NCBI GenBank assembly: GCA_031279495.1
Contig: JAITIJ010000025.1
Span: 1-21,179 of the forward strand
Length of the DNA: 21,179 bases
Direction of reading: 5' to 3'
Source of the DNA: Holosporales bacterium
GTDB lineage: Bacteria > Pseudomonadota > Alphaproteobacteria > UBA3830 > JAIRMZ01
Shown: positions 13,584 to 21,179 of the stretch, one piece after another
Layout: each line of letters starts with the position of its first letter
Position numbering within the stretch: position 1 is the stretch's first letter
The notes under the pieces: model-generated
Database searches by the model: none
The model's input: the letters and a program-made list of their open reading frames with translations, nothing else
Told to the model about the DNA's origin: nothing
Translations under genes and position numbers: made by a program

Positions 13584-13619
13584 CCTTTTCGGTGGATAAC
13601 CTTATAAAGAGAAAAGACA

Positions 13620-15518
13620 ATGAACATTGTGCGCGTACAAAGCAGAGAATTAGCGTTTGAAACCGCTCCTACGGGATTTCAGGTGGCGGAAAGCTTGAAA
13701 ATGGCGGGAAAAGCGATTGCTTTCAAAACATCTCAGGCAATATACGATCTGTCTCTTTATCTTCCTGAAGAAGACTCCATCGAAATCCTAACTGCGGACA
13801 GCGATGAAGGTCTTGCCATTATACGGCACAGTATGGCACACGTGCTCGCGCAGGCGATCAAAGAGCTCTATCCTGAAGCGAAAATCGCTATAGGACCCGT
13901 CATTGAGGATGGATTTTATTACGATATCGATCGGACAACGCCCTTTACAACAGCGGATTTCACAGAGATCGAAGCCAGAATGCACGAGATTATTGCGCGC
14001 GCTTTGCCTATTCAACGCTCCAAGGCAACACGCGCCGAGGCCATCGCGCTTTTTCAAAAAGCAGGCGAGACATTTAAAGTGCAGTTGATTGAAGATCTGC
14101 CGCCAGAAGCTGAAATTACGCTCTATACCCAGGGTATTTTTACAGACCTCTGTCGTGGACCCCATGTTCCCAACACAAATTATCTGCCGCCACACTTTAA
14201 ATTAATGAAATTGGCGGGCGCTTATTGGAGGGGGGATGCTAAAGGTCCGATGCTACAGCGCATCTACGCAACGGCCTGGACTACTCAAGAAGCACTTGAA
14301 GCATATCTTACACGCCTTGAAGAAGCAGAAAGCCGCGATCATCGGCGTCTTGGCAAAGATATGGCGCTCTTTCATTTCCAAGAAGAAGCGGCAGGCTCTG
14401 TCTTCTGGCACCCAAAAGGCTGGCGACTTTATAGGATTCTTCAAGACTTTATTCGAAAACGTCTTGAGAAAAATGGCTATGTTGAAGTACGCACGCCTCA
14501 GCTTGTGGACCGCTCCTTGTGGGAGGCTTCTGGTCACTGGGGAGAATTCCGCAAAAATATGTTTATCACTGAGACGGAAAATAAAGTTCTGGCCGTCAAG
14601 CCGATGAGTTGTCCTTGCCATGTGCAGATTTTTAAGAACACCCTCAGGAGCTATAAGGAACTGCCTCTACGCATGGCAGAATTTGGGTCTTGTCATCGCA
14701 ATGAACCGTCTGGGTCTCTCCATGGGTTGATGAGGATTCGCGCATTTACCCAGGATGATGCGCACATTTTCTGTATGCCAGAGCAGATCACTGCTGAGAC
14801 AAAAGCGTTTTGCGCTTTGCTAGAGGACATCTATACCGCCCTGGGGTTTCATCGTTTTTCTGTAAAGTTTTCTGATAGACCGGAAAATCGAGTGGGGACA
14901 GATGCCATCTGGGATGCGGCAGAGAATGCCCTAAAGCAGGCTGCGACCGAGACGGGTCTGACCTTTACATTGAATCCAGGAGAAGGTGCATTTTACGGTC
15001 CAAAATTGGAGTTCGTACTGAAAGATGCGTTAAATCGCGATTGGCAATGCGGTACATTGCAGGTTGATTTTTCCATGCCAGAACGCTTGGGGGCCGAATA
15101 CGTTGGCGCGGACGGTGCGCGGCATCACCCTGTTATGTTACATCGTGCTGTCTTGGGCTCTTTCGAGAGATTTGTCGGTATTCTTTTGGAGCATTATGGC
15201 GGGAAAATGCCTTTGTGGATGGCACCAGTGCAGATTGTAATCGCCTCTATCACAGACAGTACGCATTCTTATGCGCAAGAAGTGCGCAAGTCCTGTGATC
15301 AAGCAGGGTTGCGCGCAGAAATGGATCTGCGCCCTGAAAAAATTACCTATAAAATTCGCGAACATTCTCTAGCCAAAGTGCCTGTTATTATGATTCTCGG
15401 AAAAAAAGAGGAAGAGGAGCGTAAAGTAACGCTACGCTTTCTCGGCGAGGAGGCTCAGACGATGTGTTCGGTAAAAGAAGCTGTTGCCCTTTTGCAGGAG
15501 AAAGCGAAAATGCCATAG
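13620..15518 (+). CDS. thrS: Threonyl-tRNA synthetase
   Basis: Class II aminoacyl-tRNA synthetase charging tRNA-Thr, with its own serine-editing domain. The 632 residues run in the standard order: TGS domain (about 1-60), editing domain with HSMAH at 70-74 and CRGPH at 178-182 (the HxxxH and CxxxH zinc-like site), catalytic core with Zn ligands Cys331, His382 and His508, motif 2 around EFGSCHRNEPSGSLHGLMRI (354-373), and a C-terminal anticodon-binding domain from about 535. These ligand positions are three less than in the E. coli enzyme, so the protein is full length. The TGS domain is more divergent than usual. The start is the ATG at 13620 behind AAGAGAAAAG, with a good promoter upstream. 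serC begins seven bases after its stop. Confidence 0.97.
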   Translation: MNIVRVQSRELAFETAPTGFQVAESLKMAGKAIAFKTSQAIYDLSLYLPEEDSIEILTADSDEGLAIIRHSMAHVLAQAIKELYPEAKIAIGPVIEDGFYYDIDRTTPFTTADFTEIEARMHEIIARALPIQRSKATRAEAIALFQKAGETFKVQLIEDLPPEAEITLYTQGIFTDLCRGPHVPNTNYLPPHFKLMKLAGAYWRGDAKGPMLQRIYATAWTTQEALEAYLTRLEEAESRDHRRLGKDMALFHFQEEAAGSVFWHPKGWRLYRILQDFIRKRLEKNGYVEVRTPQLVDRSLWEASGHWGEFRKNMFITETENKVLAVKPMSCPCHVQIFKNTLRSYKELPLRMAEFGSCHRNEPSGSLHGLMRIRAFTQDDAHIFCMPEQITAETKAFCALLEDIYTALGFHRFSVKFSDRPENRVGTDAIWDAAENALKQAATETGLTFTLNPGEGAFYGPKLEFVLKDALNRDWQCGTLQVDFSMPERLGAEYVGADGARHHPVMLHRAVLGSFERFVGILLEHYGGKMPLWMAPVQIVIASITDSTHSYAQEVRKSCDQAGLRAEMDLRPEKITYKIREHSLAKVPVIMILGKKEEEERKVTLRFLGEEAQTMCSVKEAVALLQEKAKMP

Positions 15519-15525
15519 GTGAAGT

Positions 15526-16674
15526 ATGAATCCTCCGTTACGTCCTAATTGCGCCTCTTTTTCTTCTGGACCATGTGCAAAGCGACCTGGATGGTCAGTG
15601 GCTTCTTTGCAAAACGCTCTTGTAGGGCGATCGCATCGCTCTGCTTCAGCTCTAGAAAAGCTGCAAGAGGTGACAACGCGTATTCGCCAACTTCTTGGCA
15701 TTCCACAGGATTATCGCATCGCGATTCTTCCAGGATCGTCGACCGGCGCCATGGAAACGGCCTTTTGGAACCTATTAGGCGTTCTCGGTGTAGATATTCT
15801 TAAATGTGATGTTTTCAGCCGCATCTGGGCGTGCGATATACGCAAGCAACTCGGCCTAGATGTGCGCATTTTCTCGTCACCATTCGGGCACTTGCCTGAA
15901 ATAAACACCGTTGATTCAACACGAGATGTCATTTTCTGTTGGACGGGCACCACAGCGTGTATTTCTGTACCTCACGTAGAGTGGATTGGGGAGAACCGTG
16001 TGGGGCTGACTCTTTGTGATGCAACTTCAGCCGCTTTTCTTGTTGATCTGCCGTGGCCTAAACTAGATGCAACGGCTTTTTCTTGCCAAAAAGTTCTGGG
16101 GGGAGAAGCGAGCTTTGGCTTTCTTGTTCTCGGTCCTCGTGCTTTCTCGCGCTTAGAACATTATACCCCTCAGTGGCCTATTCCTCATTTAATACGCTTA
16201 AAGAAAGAAGGCAAAATATTAGAAGATATTTTCCACGAACGGACGATCAACACGATTTCTTTGCTTGTGGTTGAAGATTTTCTAAATACCCTTATCTGGG
16301 TAGAGCAGATTGGTGGGGTGCAAGCGTTGAGGCAGCTCACACGAACAAATCATGCTTGTGCGGAGCAATGGATGGGGCAGCAAAAGGATTTTACGTATTT
16401 TGTCCAGGATCCGGCTGTGCGAGCGCTAACACCCATTGGATTGGTGCCGGCACACAAGGGTTTTGCGGAACGGTCTATAGATGATCAATGGAAGTATCTC
16501 TCATGTATCGTTGACCTCTTAGAGAAAGAACGTTTTGCATTTGATGTTTTAGGTCATATAAAGTCCGCTCCACACTTGCGTTTCTGGATTGGTCCAACGA
16601 TCTCTCCCATCGACCTTGCGCGTGCTCTTGATGGTCTTTCTTGGGCATATGCAAAGCTCGGCCGAGAGCTGTAA
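15526..16674 (+). CDS. serC: Phosphoserine aminotransferase, alphaproteobacterial type
   Basis: A PLP enzyme that converts 3-phosphohydroxypyruvate and glutamate to O-phosphoserine in serine synthesis; some members also act in vitamin B6 synthesis. The 382 residues match the alphaproteobacterial branch by the N-terminal CASFSSGPCAKRPGWS (9-24), GRSHRS (34-39), the phosphate-binding GSSTGAMETA (70-79), LCDATSAAF (163-171) and the PLP lysine in SCQKVLGGEA (Lys189). AGGTGA precedes the ATG, seven bases after the thrS stop, so the two are co-transcribed. The last bases, including the TAA at 16672-16674, overlap the 3' end of the opposite-strand RNase P RNA. No serA or serB is seen nearby. Confidence 0.93.
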   Translation: MNPPLRPNCASFSSGPCAKRPGWSVASLQNALVGRSHRSASALEKLQEVTTRIRQLLGIPQDYRIAILPGSSTGAMETAFWNLLGVLGVDILKCDVFSRIWACDIRKQLGLDVRIFSSPFGHLPEINTVDSTRDVIFCWTGTTACISVPHVEWIGENRVGLTLCDATSAAFLVDLPWPKLDATAFSCQKVLGGEASFGFLVLGPRAFSRLEHYTPQWPIPHLIRLKKEGKILEDIFHERTINTISLLVVEDFLNTLIWVEQIGGVQALRQLTRTNHACAEQWMGQQKDFTYFVQDPAVRALTPIGLVPAHKGFAERSIDDQWKYLSCIVDLLEKERFAFDVLGHIKSAPHLRFWIGPTISPIDLARALDGLSWAYAKLGREL

Positions 16675-17020
16675 GCCGGGTTCTGTACTGCTTGCGCAGC
16701 GGCGGTTATTCCTCTAGGACCTATGTCACCACAGGTCTCAAGCGATCAACCCGAACATTATCTGCGCGAAGAGTCACAGAGGTATATACCTAAAATGTTC
16801 CTATTCGATCTTGCTCCGGATGGGGTTTGCCCTGCTGCCTTCGTTTCCAAAAGCACGGTGAGCTTTTACCTCGCCATTTCACCCTTACCAACAGACATGT
16901 TGGCGGTATTTTTTCTGTGGCACTTTCCCTGAGTTTCCTCGCCAGCCGTTAACTGACATCCTCTCTTCGTGGAGCCCGGACTTTCCTCTCCTATATAAGC
17001 AGCAACCGCCCGCTCTCAAA
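16662..17020 (-). ncRNA. rnpB: RNase P RNA, bacterial type A
   Basis: The catalytic RNA that removes tRNA 5' leaders. Read on the minus strand, it starts near GAGAGCGGGCGGTTGCTG, contains the conserved GAGGAAAGTCCGGGCTCC, AGGGTGAAATGGCGAGGT, GGCAAACCCC (the L15 loop region that meets tRNA CCA) and CCGGAGCAAGATCGAATAGG, and closes with ACAGAACCCGGCTTACAG. GAGAGC at the 5' end (plus 17012-17017) pairs with GCTCTC at the 3' end (plus 16664-16669) as helix P1. The bounds are estimated from P1 and may be off by several bases. The 3' end overlaps the serC stop codon in antisense. A loose TAAACT on the minus strand about 20 nt upstream may be its -10 element. Confidence 0.95.
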
Positions 17021-17074
17021 CCGAGCAAAAACAGTTTACCAGATACTCTACACGCTTTGTAGTGCGTCGTAGCG

Positions 17075-17092
17075 TTGTAGACCTTTCTACAA
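17075..17092. promoter_or_regulatory. 18-bp perfect dyad between rnpB and the M16 peptidase gene
   Basis: TTGTAGA (17075-17081) and TCTACAA (17086-17092) form a perfect inverted repeat around CCTT. A related TCTACA and the pair CTACA/TGTAG lie just left (17048-17063). It is in the divergent intergenic region, so a regulator-binding site is possible. As RNA on either strand it would form a tetraloop hairpin without a T-run after it. Confidence 0.35.
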
Positions 17093-17135
17093 AAAGGGAG
17101 TACGCTGCCTTCTGTAAAATCATCAAGGAGAGGAA

Positions 17136-18401
17136 ATGCGCGCTGTACAGGTCTCAACGCTGCCAAACGGCATACGCGTTATTAGTGAACATCTTCCTCA
17201 AAGCGGCACGATTTCTTTGGGGGCATGGGTAGCTGCTGGTGGCAGATGCGAAACAGAAGGAAACAATGGTATCTCGCATTTTCTCGAGCATATGGCTTTC
17301 AAGGGCACTACAACCCGCACCGCCAGACAAATAGCAGAAGAAATTGAGCGTGTAGGGGGATATCTTAATGCTTACACAGCACGTGAAGAGACAGCCTATT
17401 ACGCGCGGCTTTTGAAGGAAGATTGGGAAGTAGGTATCGCTATTATCGCGGATATTCTTATCCATCCCACTTTCTGCAAAGAAGAATTAGAGCGCGAGCG
17501 AGGCGTCATTTTGCAAGAGATTGGGCGCGCACAAGACGATCCTGACGATATTGTTTTCGACCATCTTCAGAATGTTGCTTATCCGGATCAGCCCATGGGC
17601 CGATCTATTCTCGGTCCGCAGCGTGTTGTTTCTTCCTTATCAGATGAAGATCTACGTGCCTATCGCGATCATTTATACCGCGGGCCGCATCTTGTCTTCT
17701 CTGCGGCAGGTAATGTAGAACACGACGCTCTTGTTCGTGTAGTATCGCAAGCTTTTGGCACAGTTGTTGCGGCTCCATCTCCACACATCCTGGTGCCTGC
17801 TTGCTATACAGGAGGCGTTTTTGCGGACACGAGACCTCTTGAGCAAGTCCATATTGTCTTAGGGGTTGAGAGCGTGTCCTTTGAGGATCCGGACTATTAT
17901 GTGGCGGCTCTTTTTAACGCTATTTTAGGACGTGGTATGTCCTCCCGTTTATTCCAAGAAGTACGCGAGAAGCGTGGTCTTGTCTACTCAGTGTACAGTT
18001 TCGGTGCGGCTTATAAGGATTCCGGCTTGATGGGCATATGTGCTGGCACGGGTGCCGAGAAATGCACGGAGCTCGTCAAAGTCGTGCGTGATGAGTGCCT
18101 GAAAATGGCCGATGGCGTTACGGAAGAAGAGATGCAACGCGCACGCGCTCAATTCAAATCCTCTCTGATGATGGCAGCAGAAAGCACTTCTGCCTTATGC
18201 GAACAGAATGCTAGTCATCTGCTTGTTTACGGCTATCCTCTCTCTCGAGAAGAGATGATTACCAAGGCAGAAGCGGTGACAAAGCAACAGATTGCACAGT
18301 TTACAGAGCGTCTTTTTCGTGACAAAGCCCTTGCTTTAGCAACAGTGGGTCCCGTTACACAAAACGAAGCGCAAGAGCTAGCAAATTCTTTCCGGTGTTA
18401 G
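17136..18401 (+). CDS. M16-family zinc metallopeptidase (mitochondrial processing peptidase-like)
   Basis: A 421-residue peptidase of the pitrilysin/MPP family. It has the inverted zinc motif HFLEH at 48-52 and the third ligand Glu128 in VILQEIG, 76 residues later as expected. The second half carries the typical GRGMSSRLFQEVREKRGLVY (about 266-285). Bacterial relatives are close to the mitochondrial processing peptidase beta subunit; their substrates are mostly unknown. No signal peptide is visible, so a cytosolic place is likely. AGGAGAGG precedes the ATG. The 3' end overlaps the rmuC start by 7 bp. Many alphaproteobacteria place this gene after thrC, but no thrC is present here. Confidence 0.93.
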   Translation: MRAVQVSTLPNGIRVISEHLPQSGTISLGAWVAAGGRCETEGNNGISHFLEHMAFKGTTTRTARQIAEEIERVGGYLNAYTAREETAYYARLLKEDWEVGIAIIADILIHPTFCKEELERERGVILQEIGRAQDDPDDIVFDHLQNVAYPDQPMGRSILGPQRVVSSLSDEDLRAYRDHLYRGPHLVFSAAGNVEHDALVRVVSQAFGTVVAAPSPHILVPACYTGGVFADTRPLEQVHIVLGVESVSFEDPDYYVAALFNAILGRGMSSRLFQEVREKRGLVYSVYSFGAAYKDSGLMGICAGTGAEKCTELVKVVRDECLKMADGVTEEEMQRARAQFKSSLMMAAESTSALCEQNASHLLVYGYPLSREEMITKAEAVTKQQIAQFTERLFRDKALALATVGPVTQNEAQELANSFRC

Positions 18402-19783
18402 AAAACGCTGTCTGGGGATTGGGTCTTGCTTGCAGCGTTCTAGGCTTTCAGCTGTGGCGCGTGGAACGCGATCGAATCCTTTTAAAGCTTGAAAAAACAC
18501 GTTTAGAAGAACGTTGTGCGCAGTATCAAAAAGCACAAGAACAAGTACAGATTCTAGAAACAACTTTGGCGGAAGAACGTAACCGCTTAGTTGCTGTCCA
18601 AGTTGAGCTAAAAGAAGAGCGTCAAAAAACGACAGAAAAGATGCAACTTCTTGCCGAAGCAGAAACGCGATTTCAACAGACCTTTAAAGCGTTGAGTGCG
18701 GACGCTTTATCCCTGAATACCAAATCTTTTTTGAGCCTGGCCCAAGAAGTGCTAAGCCGTTTTCAGGAGGGCGCCAAAAATGACCTCACGACACGAGAGA
18801 AATCTATAGAAGCGCTTGTTGTGCCCATCAAAACGGCTTTAGAAACCGTTGCGGGCCACGTTCAATCCTTGGAAAAAGCGCGCATTGGCGCTTATGAAGG
18901 GTTGAAGCAACAACTCTCAGATTTGGCCTCGACCCAATGTTCATTAAAGACCGAAACGATGCGACTTGTGAGCGCTTTAAAAACCCCTAACGTACGCGGG
19001 CGCTGGGGAGAAATGCAACTAAAGCGTGTTGTTGAGTTGTCTGGTATGATGCCGCATTGCGACTTTGATGAACAAGTGGTAATCGAAGGAGAAGCCACAA
19101 ACGCTTTGCGTCCTGATATGATCGTGCATCTACCGGGAAATCGTCAGATTGCGGTGGATGCGAAAACGCCGTTAGTGTCTTATTTAGAAGCCTTAGAGGC
19201 CCCTCAAGAGGAGCAGCGACAGGCGTTTCTTAAGGAGCATGCGCGGCATGTACGCCAGCATATTGCTGCCCTATCTTCTAAAAAATACTGGCAATATTTG
19301 CAACCGAGTCCTGATTTCGTTGTCTTGTTTTTGCCTGGAGAGCCGTTTTTCTCCGCAGCGTTAGAACATATACCCGATCTGATTGAGGTGGGCATGCGTG
19401 AGCGAGTTATTTTAGCTACTCCAACAACGTTACTTGCGCTTTTGCATGGAGTAGCTGCAGGCTGGCGCCAGGAATCGCTAGCAGAAAATGCACGTCATAT
19501 TGCCGATCTTGGACGAGAATTATATAAGCGCCTAGGGGATATGGGCGAGCATTTGCTGCGTTTGGGACGCGCTTTGGGTGGCGCTACAGAAGCGTACAAC
19601 CAAAGCATATCGACTTTAGAACGGCGTGTCTTTGTCAGTGCTAGACGATTTAAAGATTTGGCTGGTACTGCTGGTATAAAGGATCTGCCTGAAATGGCGG
19701 AAATCTCAGTACCACCAAAGGAGCTTCAAGCGCCAGAGTGGCCTATAAAGGACAGAGACAATTCTGAACATGCTGCGCCTTAG
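18395..19783 (+). CDS. rmuC: RmuC family DNA recombination protein
   Basis: RmuC proteins limit inversions at short inverted repeats and contain a restriction-endonuclease-like fold; their exact reaction is not settled. The 462 residues begin with a hydrophobic segment (about 5-20) that may anchor it in the inner membrane. A long charged coiled-coil follows (about 25-100). The conserved domain starts near RGRWGE (201-206), with RPDMIVHLPGN, QIAVDAKTPLVSY carrying the nuclease-like Asp and Lys, and DFVVLFLPGEPFF, then a helical C-terminal part with TPTTLLALLHGVAAGWRQES. The start is GTG at 18395-18397, which overlaps the M16 stop. Its 3' end overlaps the cysteine desulfurase gene by 14 bp. The length is typical. 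Confidence 0.95.
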   Translation: MLENAVWGLGLACSVLGFQLWRVERDRILLKLEKTRLEERCAQYQKAQEQVQILETTLAEERNRLVAVQVELKEERQKTTEKMQLLAEAETRFQQTFKALSADALSLNTKSFLSLAQEVLSRFQEGAKNDLTTREKSIEALVVPIKTALETVAGHVQSLEKARIGAYEGLKQQLSDLASTQCSLKTETMRLVSALKTPNVRGRWGEMQLKRVVELSGMMPHCDFDEQVVIEGEATNALRPDMIVHLPGNRQIAVDAKTPLVSYLEALEAPQEEQRQAFLKEHARHVRQHIAALSSKKYWQYLQPSPDFVVLFLPGEPFFSAALEHIPDLIEVGMRERVILATPTTLLALLHGVAAGWRQESLAENARHIADLGRELYKRLGDMGEHLLRLGRALGGATEAYNQSISTLERRVFVSARRFKDLAGTAGIKDLPEMAEISVPPKELQAPEWPIKDRDNSEHAAP

Positions 19784-21020
19784 AACCGTTATCTTCTATT
19801 TTAGCCTTTTATTGTGTTTTTTAAAATCTTCTGGAAAGGCTCAGGAGTATTTCGATTATCAAGCGGCAACGCCGTGTGATTTGCGCGTGATAGAGGCAAT
19901 GATGCTGTATTTTTCAACGGAATTTGGTAATCCAAGCGCGCCTCATGCTTTTGGAGAACGCGCAGTGACTGCCTTATCTGAAGCACGCCAGAAAATCGCG
20001 CGTCTATTAGGAGGTAAAGCGGCCAATTGGATCTTTACATCAGGCGCAACGGAAGCCAATGTGCTGGCGATCTGTGGCGTTATGCGCGCGGCTCCTCAAT
20101 GTAAAAATCATATTATTGTCTGTGCGACAGAACACAAGAGTATTTTGGAAACCTGTCGCTCTCTTACACAACAAGGCTATACGCTGACGGTTTTACCCGT
20201 TGACCGAGAAGGGCGCCTTTCGTTGGATCTTTTGAAGAAATCTTTCCGTCCAGAGACAATGCTGGTTTCTATCATGGCCGCGAATAACGAGATCGGCGTC
20301 ATTCATCCCGTTGCTCAGATCGCAGATATTTGCCGTAAAAGGGGTGTATTGTTCCATACAGATGCCACGCAAGCCATCGGGCTTATCCCTTTCTCTGTCT
20401 CTTTGATAGGCGCGGATTTAGTCAGCTTCTCTGGACATAAAATTTACGGACCGAAAGGGATTGGCGCTTTGTATGTCGCTTCTCATGTAAAAATCGCACC
20501 ATTACTTTTTGGCGGAGGGCAAGAAAGAGGCTTACGTGCTGGGACAGAGCCCGTAGCCTTGTGTGTTGGCCTCGCCAAGGCGTTGGAAATAGCAGAAGCA
20601 CTGCGTTCGCAGGAAGGACGTCGCTTGGCGCGACTGCAGAGCCTCTTTTTGAGAAGACTCCAAATGTTGAAAGGATGGCGTTTAAATGGTTCGCTACAAG
20701 AACGGTTGCCCAATAATGTGAACATCAGCATCGAAGGAGTTGATCGCGAAGATTTACTGCCTGCTTTGCCTGATTTTGCCTTATCAACGGGATCTGCTTG
20801 TACCTCTGAAGCGCATTTTTCGCATGTACTTGCTGCGTTAGACCCAGAGGATACCTCTCCGCCAGCAGCCTTGCGCATAAGCTTTGGCCGCGGAACGACA
20901 GGGGCTAGTGTGCGGCATCTTGCCGATCGCCTTATCGAGGTTGTGCAAAGACTGAGAGCAACAAAACCTGCTGCCGGGAAACGCGCCTGTAAAACAAAGA
21001 AGACAGAGGTGAGGATTTAG
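19770..21020 (+). CDS. Cysteine desulfurase, IscS/NifS type, with unusual hydrophobic N-terminus
   Basis: A PLP enzyme that takes sulfur from cysteine for Fe-S clusters and tRNA thiolation. The 416 residues show CATEHKS (His122), HTDATQAIG (Asp198, Gln201), SFSGHKIYGPKG with PLP Lys224, GGGQERGLRAGTE (248-260) and the active-site loop STGSACTSE with Cys344. Family members usually begin at the strand corresponding to YFDYQAATP (27-35). Here about 26 residues precede it, with a hydrophobic run (VIFYFSLLLCFL) that looks like a signal or membrane anchor. No ATG or GTG exists in frame near residue 27; only a TTG at codon 15. The C-terminus has a basic tail. The ATG lies 14 bp inside rmuC. A catalytic desulfurase is well supported; its start and location are uncertain. 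Confidence 0.88.
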   Translation: MLRLRTVIFYFSLLLCFLKSSGKAQEYFDYQAATPCDLRVIEAMMLYFSTEFGNPSAPHAFGERAVTALSEARQKIARLLGGKAANWIFTSGATEANVLAICGVMRAAPQCKNHIIVCATEHKSILETCRSLTQQGYTLTVLPVDREGRLSLDLLKKSFRPETMLVSIMAANNEIGVIHPVAQIADICRKRGVLFHTDATQAIGLIPFSVSLIGADLVSFSGHKIYGPKGIGALYVASHVKIAPLLFGGGQERGLRAGTEPVALCVGLAKALEIAEALRSQEGRRLARLQSLFLRRLQMLKGWRLNGSLQERLPNNVNISIEGVDREDLLPALPDFALSTGSACTSEAHFSHVLAALDPEDTSPPAALRISFGRGTTGASVRHLADRLIEVVQRLRATKPAAGKRACKTKKTEVRI

Positions 21021-21062
21021 AATTTGAAGATTTATGATGTGTTAGGGGGGAGGCAAGGCTAA

Positions 21063-21089
21063 CGCTCACAAGCAATGCATTTGTGAGTG
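21063..21089 (+). terminator. Possible terminator of the M16-rmuC-desulfurase operon
   Basis: CGCTCACAA (21063-21071) pairs with TTGTGAGTG (21081-21089), a 9-bp stem with one G-U, around a 9-nt loop, 43 bp after the desulfurase stop. The T-run that follows is short and displaced (CCTTTTCC at 21097-21104), so efficiency is doubtful. Confidence 0.35.
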
Positions 21090-21179
21090 ATTGGACCTTT
21101 TCCATAAGTTAGGGAGAGGATGAGAGAGGTAATACGAAGGAACTAGGGCTGATGGAGATGCCAATTGCAGTGCGACTGA

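Larger units (their letters stand above)
12383..13619. other. 1.2-kb gene-free spacer with many repeats
   Basis: I find no convincing gene. Open frames here are short and have no recognisable sequence. The stretch holds a hairpin CTCTTTTC/GAAAAGAG (12509-12529) downstream of DUF1150, a 13-bp inverted repeat enclosing about 560 bp, a degenerate 30-bp inverted repeat within it, an 18-bp tandem duplication, a GC-rich hairpin and a 9-bp-stem hairpin. It also holds the direct repeat AATCTTCAACA (13047-13057 and 13176-13186), a diverged 18-bp direct repeat (12921-12938 and 13229-13246), the palindrome TGTATATCTATACA (13246-13259), a purine tract and the thrS promoter. It may be a decayed mobile element or a cluster of intergenic repeat units. 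No transposase remnant is recognisable. Confidence 0.6.

Noticed and set aside
21152..21179. ATG with an open frame (MEMPIAVRL) running off the right edge
   Set aside because: Only nine codons are visible and no strong ribosome-binding site precedes it; it may be the next gene's start but cannot be supported.

Overview
The window looks like a chromosomal segment of an alphaproteobacterium with moderate GC content. The evidence is the alphaproteobacterial form of phosphoserine aminotransferase, an Hsp20 gene followed directly by a DUF1150 gene, a gene-transfer-agent (GTA) type large terminase standing alone, and a type-A RNase P RNA. Long AT-rich spacers, a lone GTA remnant and short intergenic repeats would fit a host-associated lineage such as Holosporales, but that placement is an inference and no genus can be named.

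Layout. Positions 1-6422 hold a tight minus-strand operon: valS, a YqaA/DedA-type membrane protein, recJ, a non-hydrolysing UDP-sugar 2-epimerase and the start of a glycosyltransferase that runs off the left edge. Every junction after valS/yqaA overlaps. Positions 6593-8238 hold two convergent envelope genes: a small outer-membrane beta-barrel with a His/Pro/Gly-rich insertion, and an exported, very basic protein built on six 20-residue tandem repeats. Positions 8471-9760 carry the solitary terminase (minus). A 500-bp spacer and tRNA-Leu(CAA) follow. A minus-strand MscS channel gene reads through the whole tRNA gene in antisense before it stops. Hsp20 and DUF1150 (plus) start at 11.6 kb.

Positions 12383-13619 have no convincing gene. 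They hold a patchwork of perfect and degenerate inverted and direct repeats, a short tandem duplication, several hairpins and a purine-rich tract. A good promoter then leads into thrS and serC (plus). The 3' end of serC overlaps the 3' end of rnpB, which is on the opposite strand. Diverging from rnpB is a three-gene overlapping operon: an M16 peptidase, RmuC and an IscS/NifS-type cysteine desulfurase with an unusual hydrophobic N-terminus.

Most of the window is translation (two aminoacyl-tRNA synthetases, a tRNA, RNase P), DNA maintenance (RecJ, RmuC) and envelope or stress functions. I found no complete undescribed system such as a defence island or CRISPR array. The most unusual parts are the repeat protein and its His-rich neighbour, the mscS/tRNA antisense overlap, the repeat-laden spacer at 12.4-13.5 kb, and an orphan terminator that hints at a small RNA.
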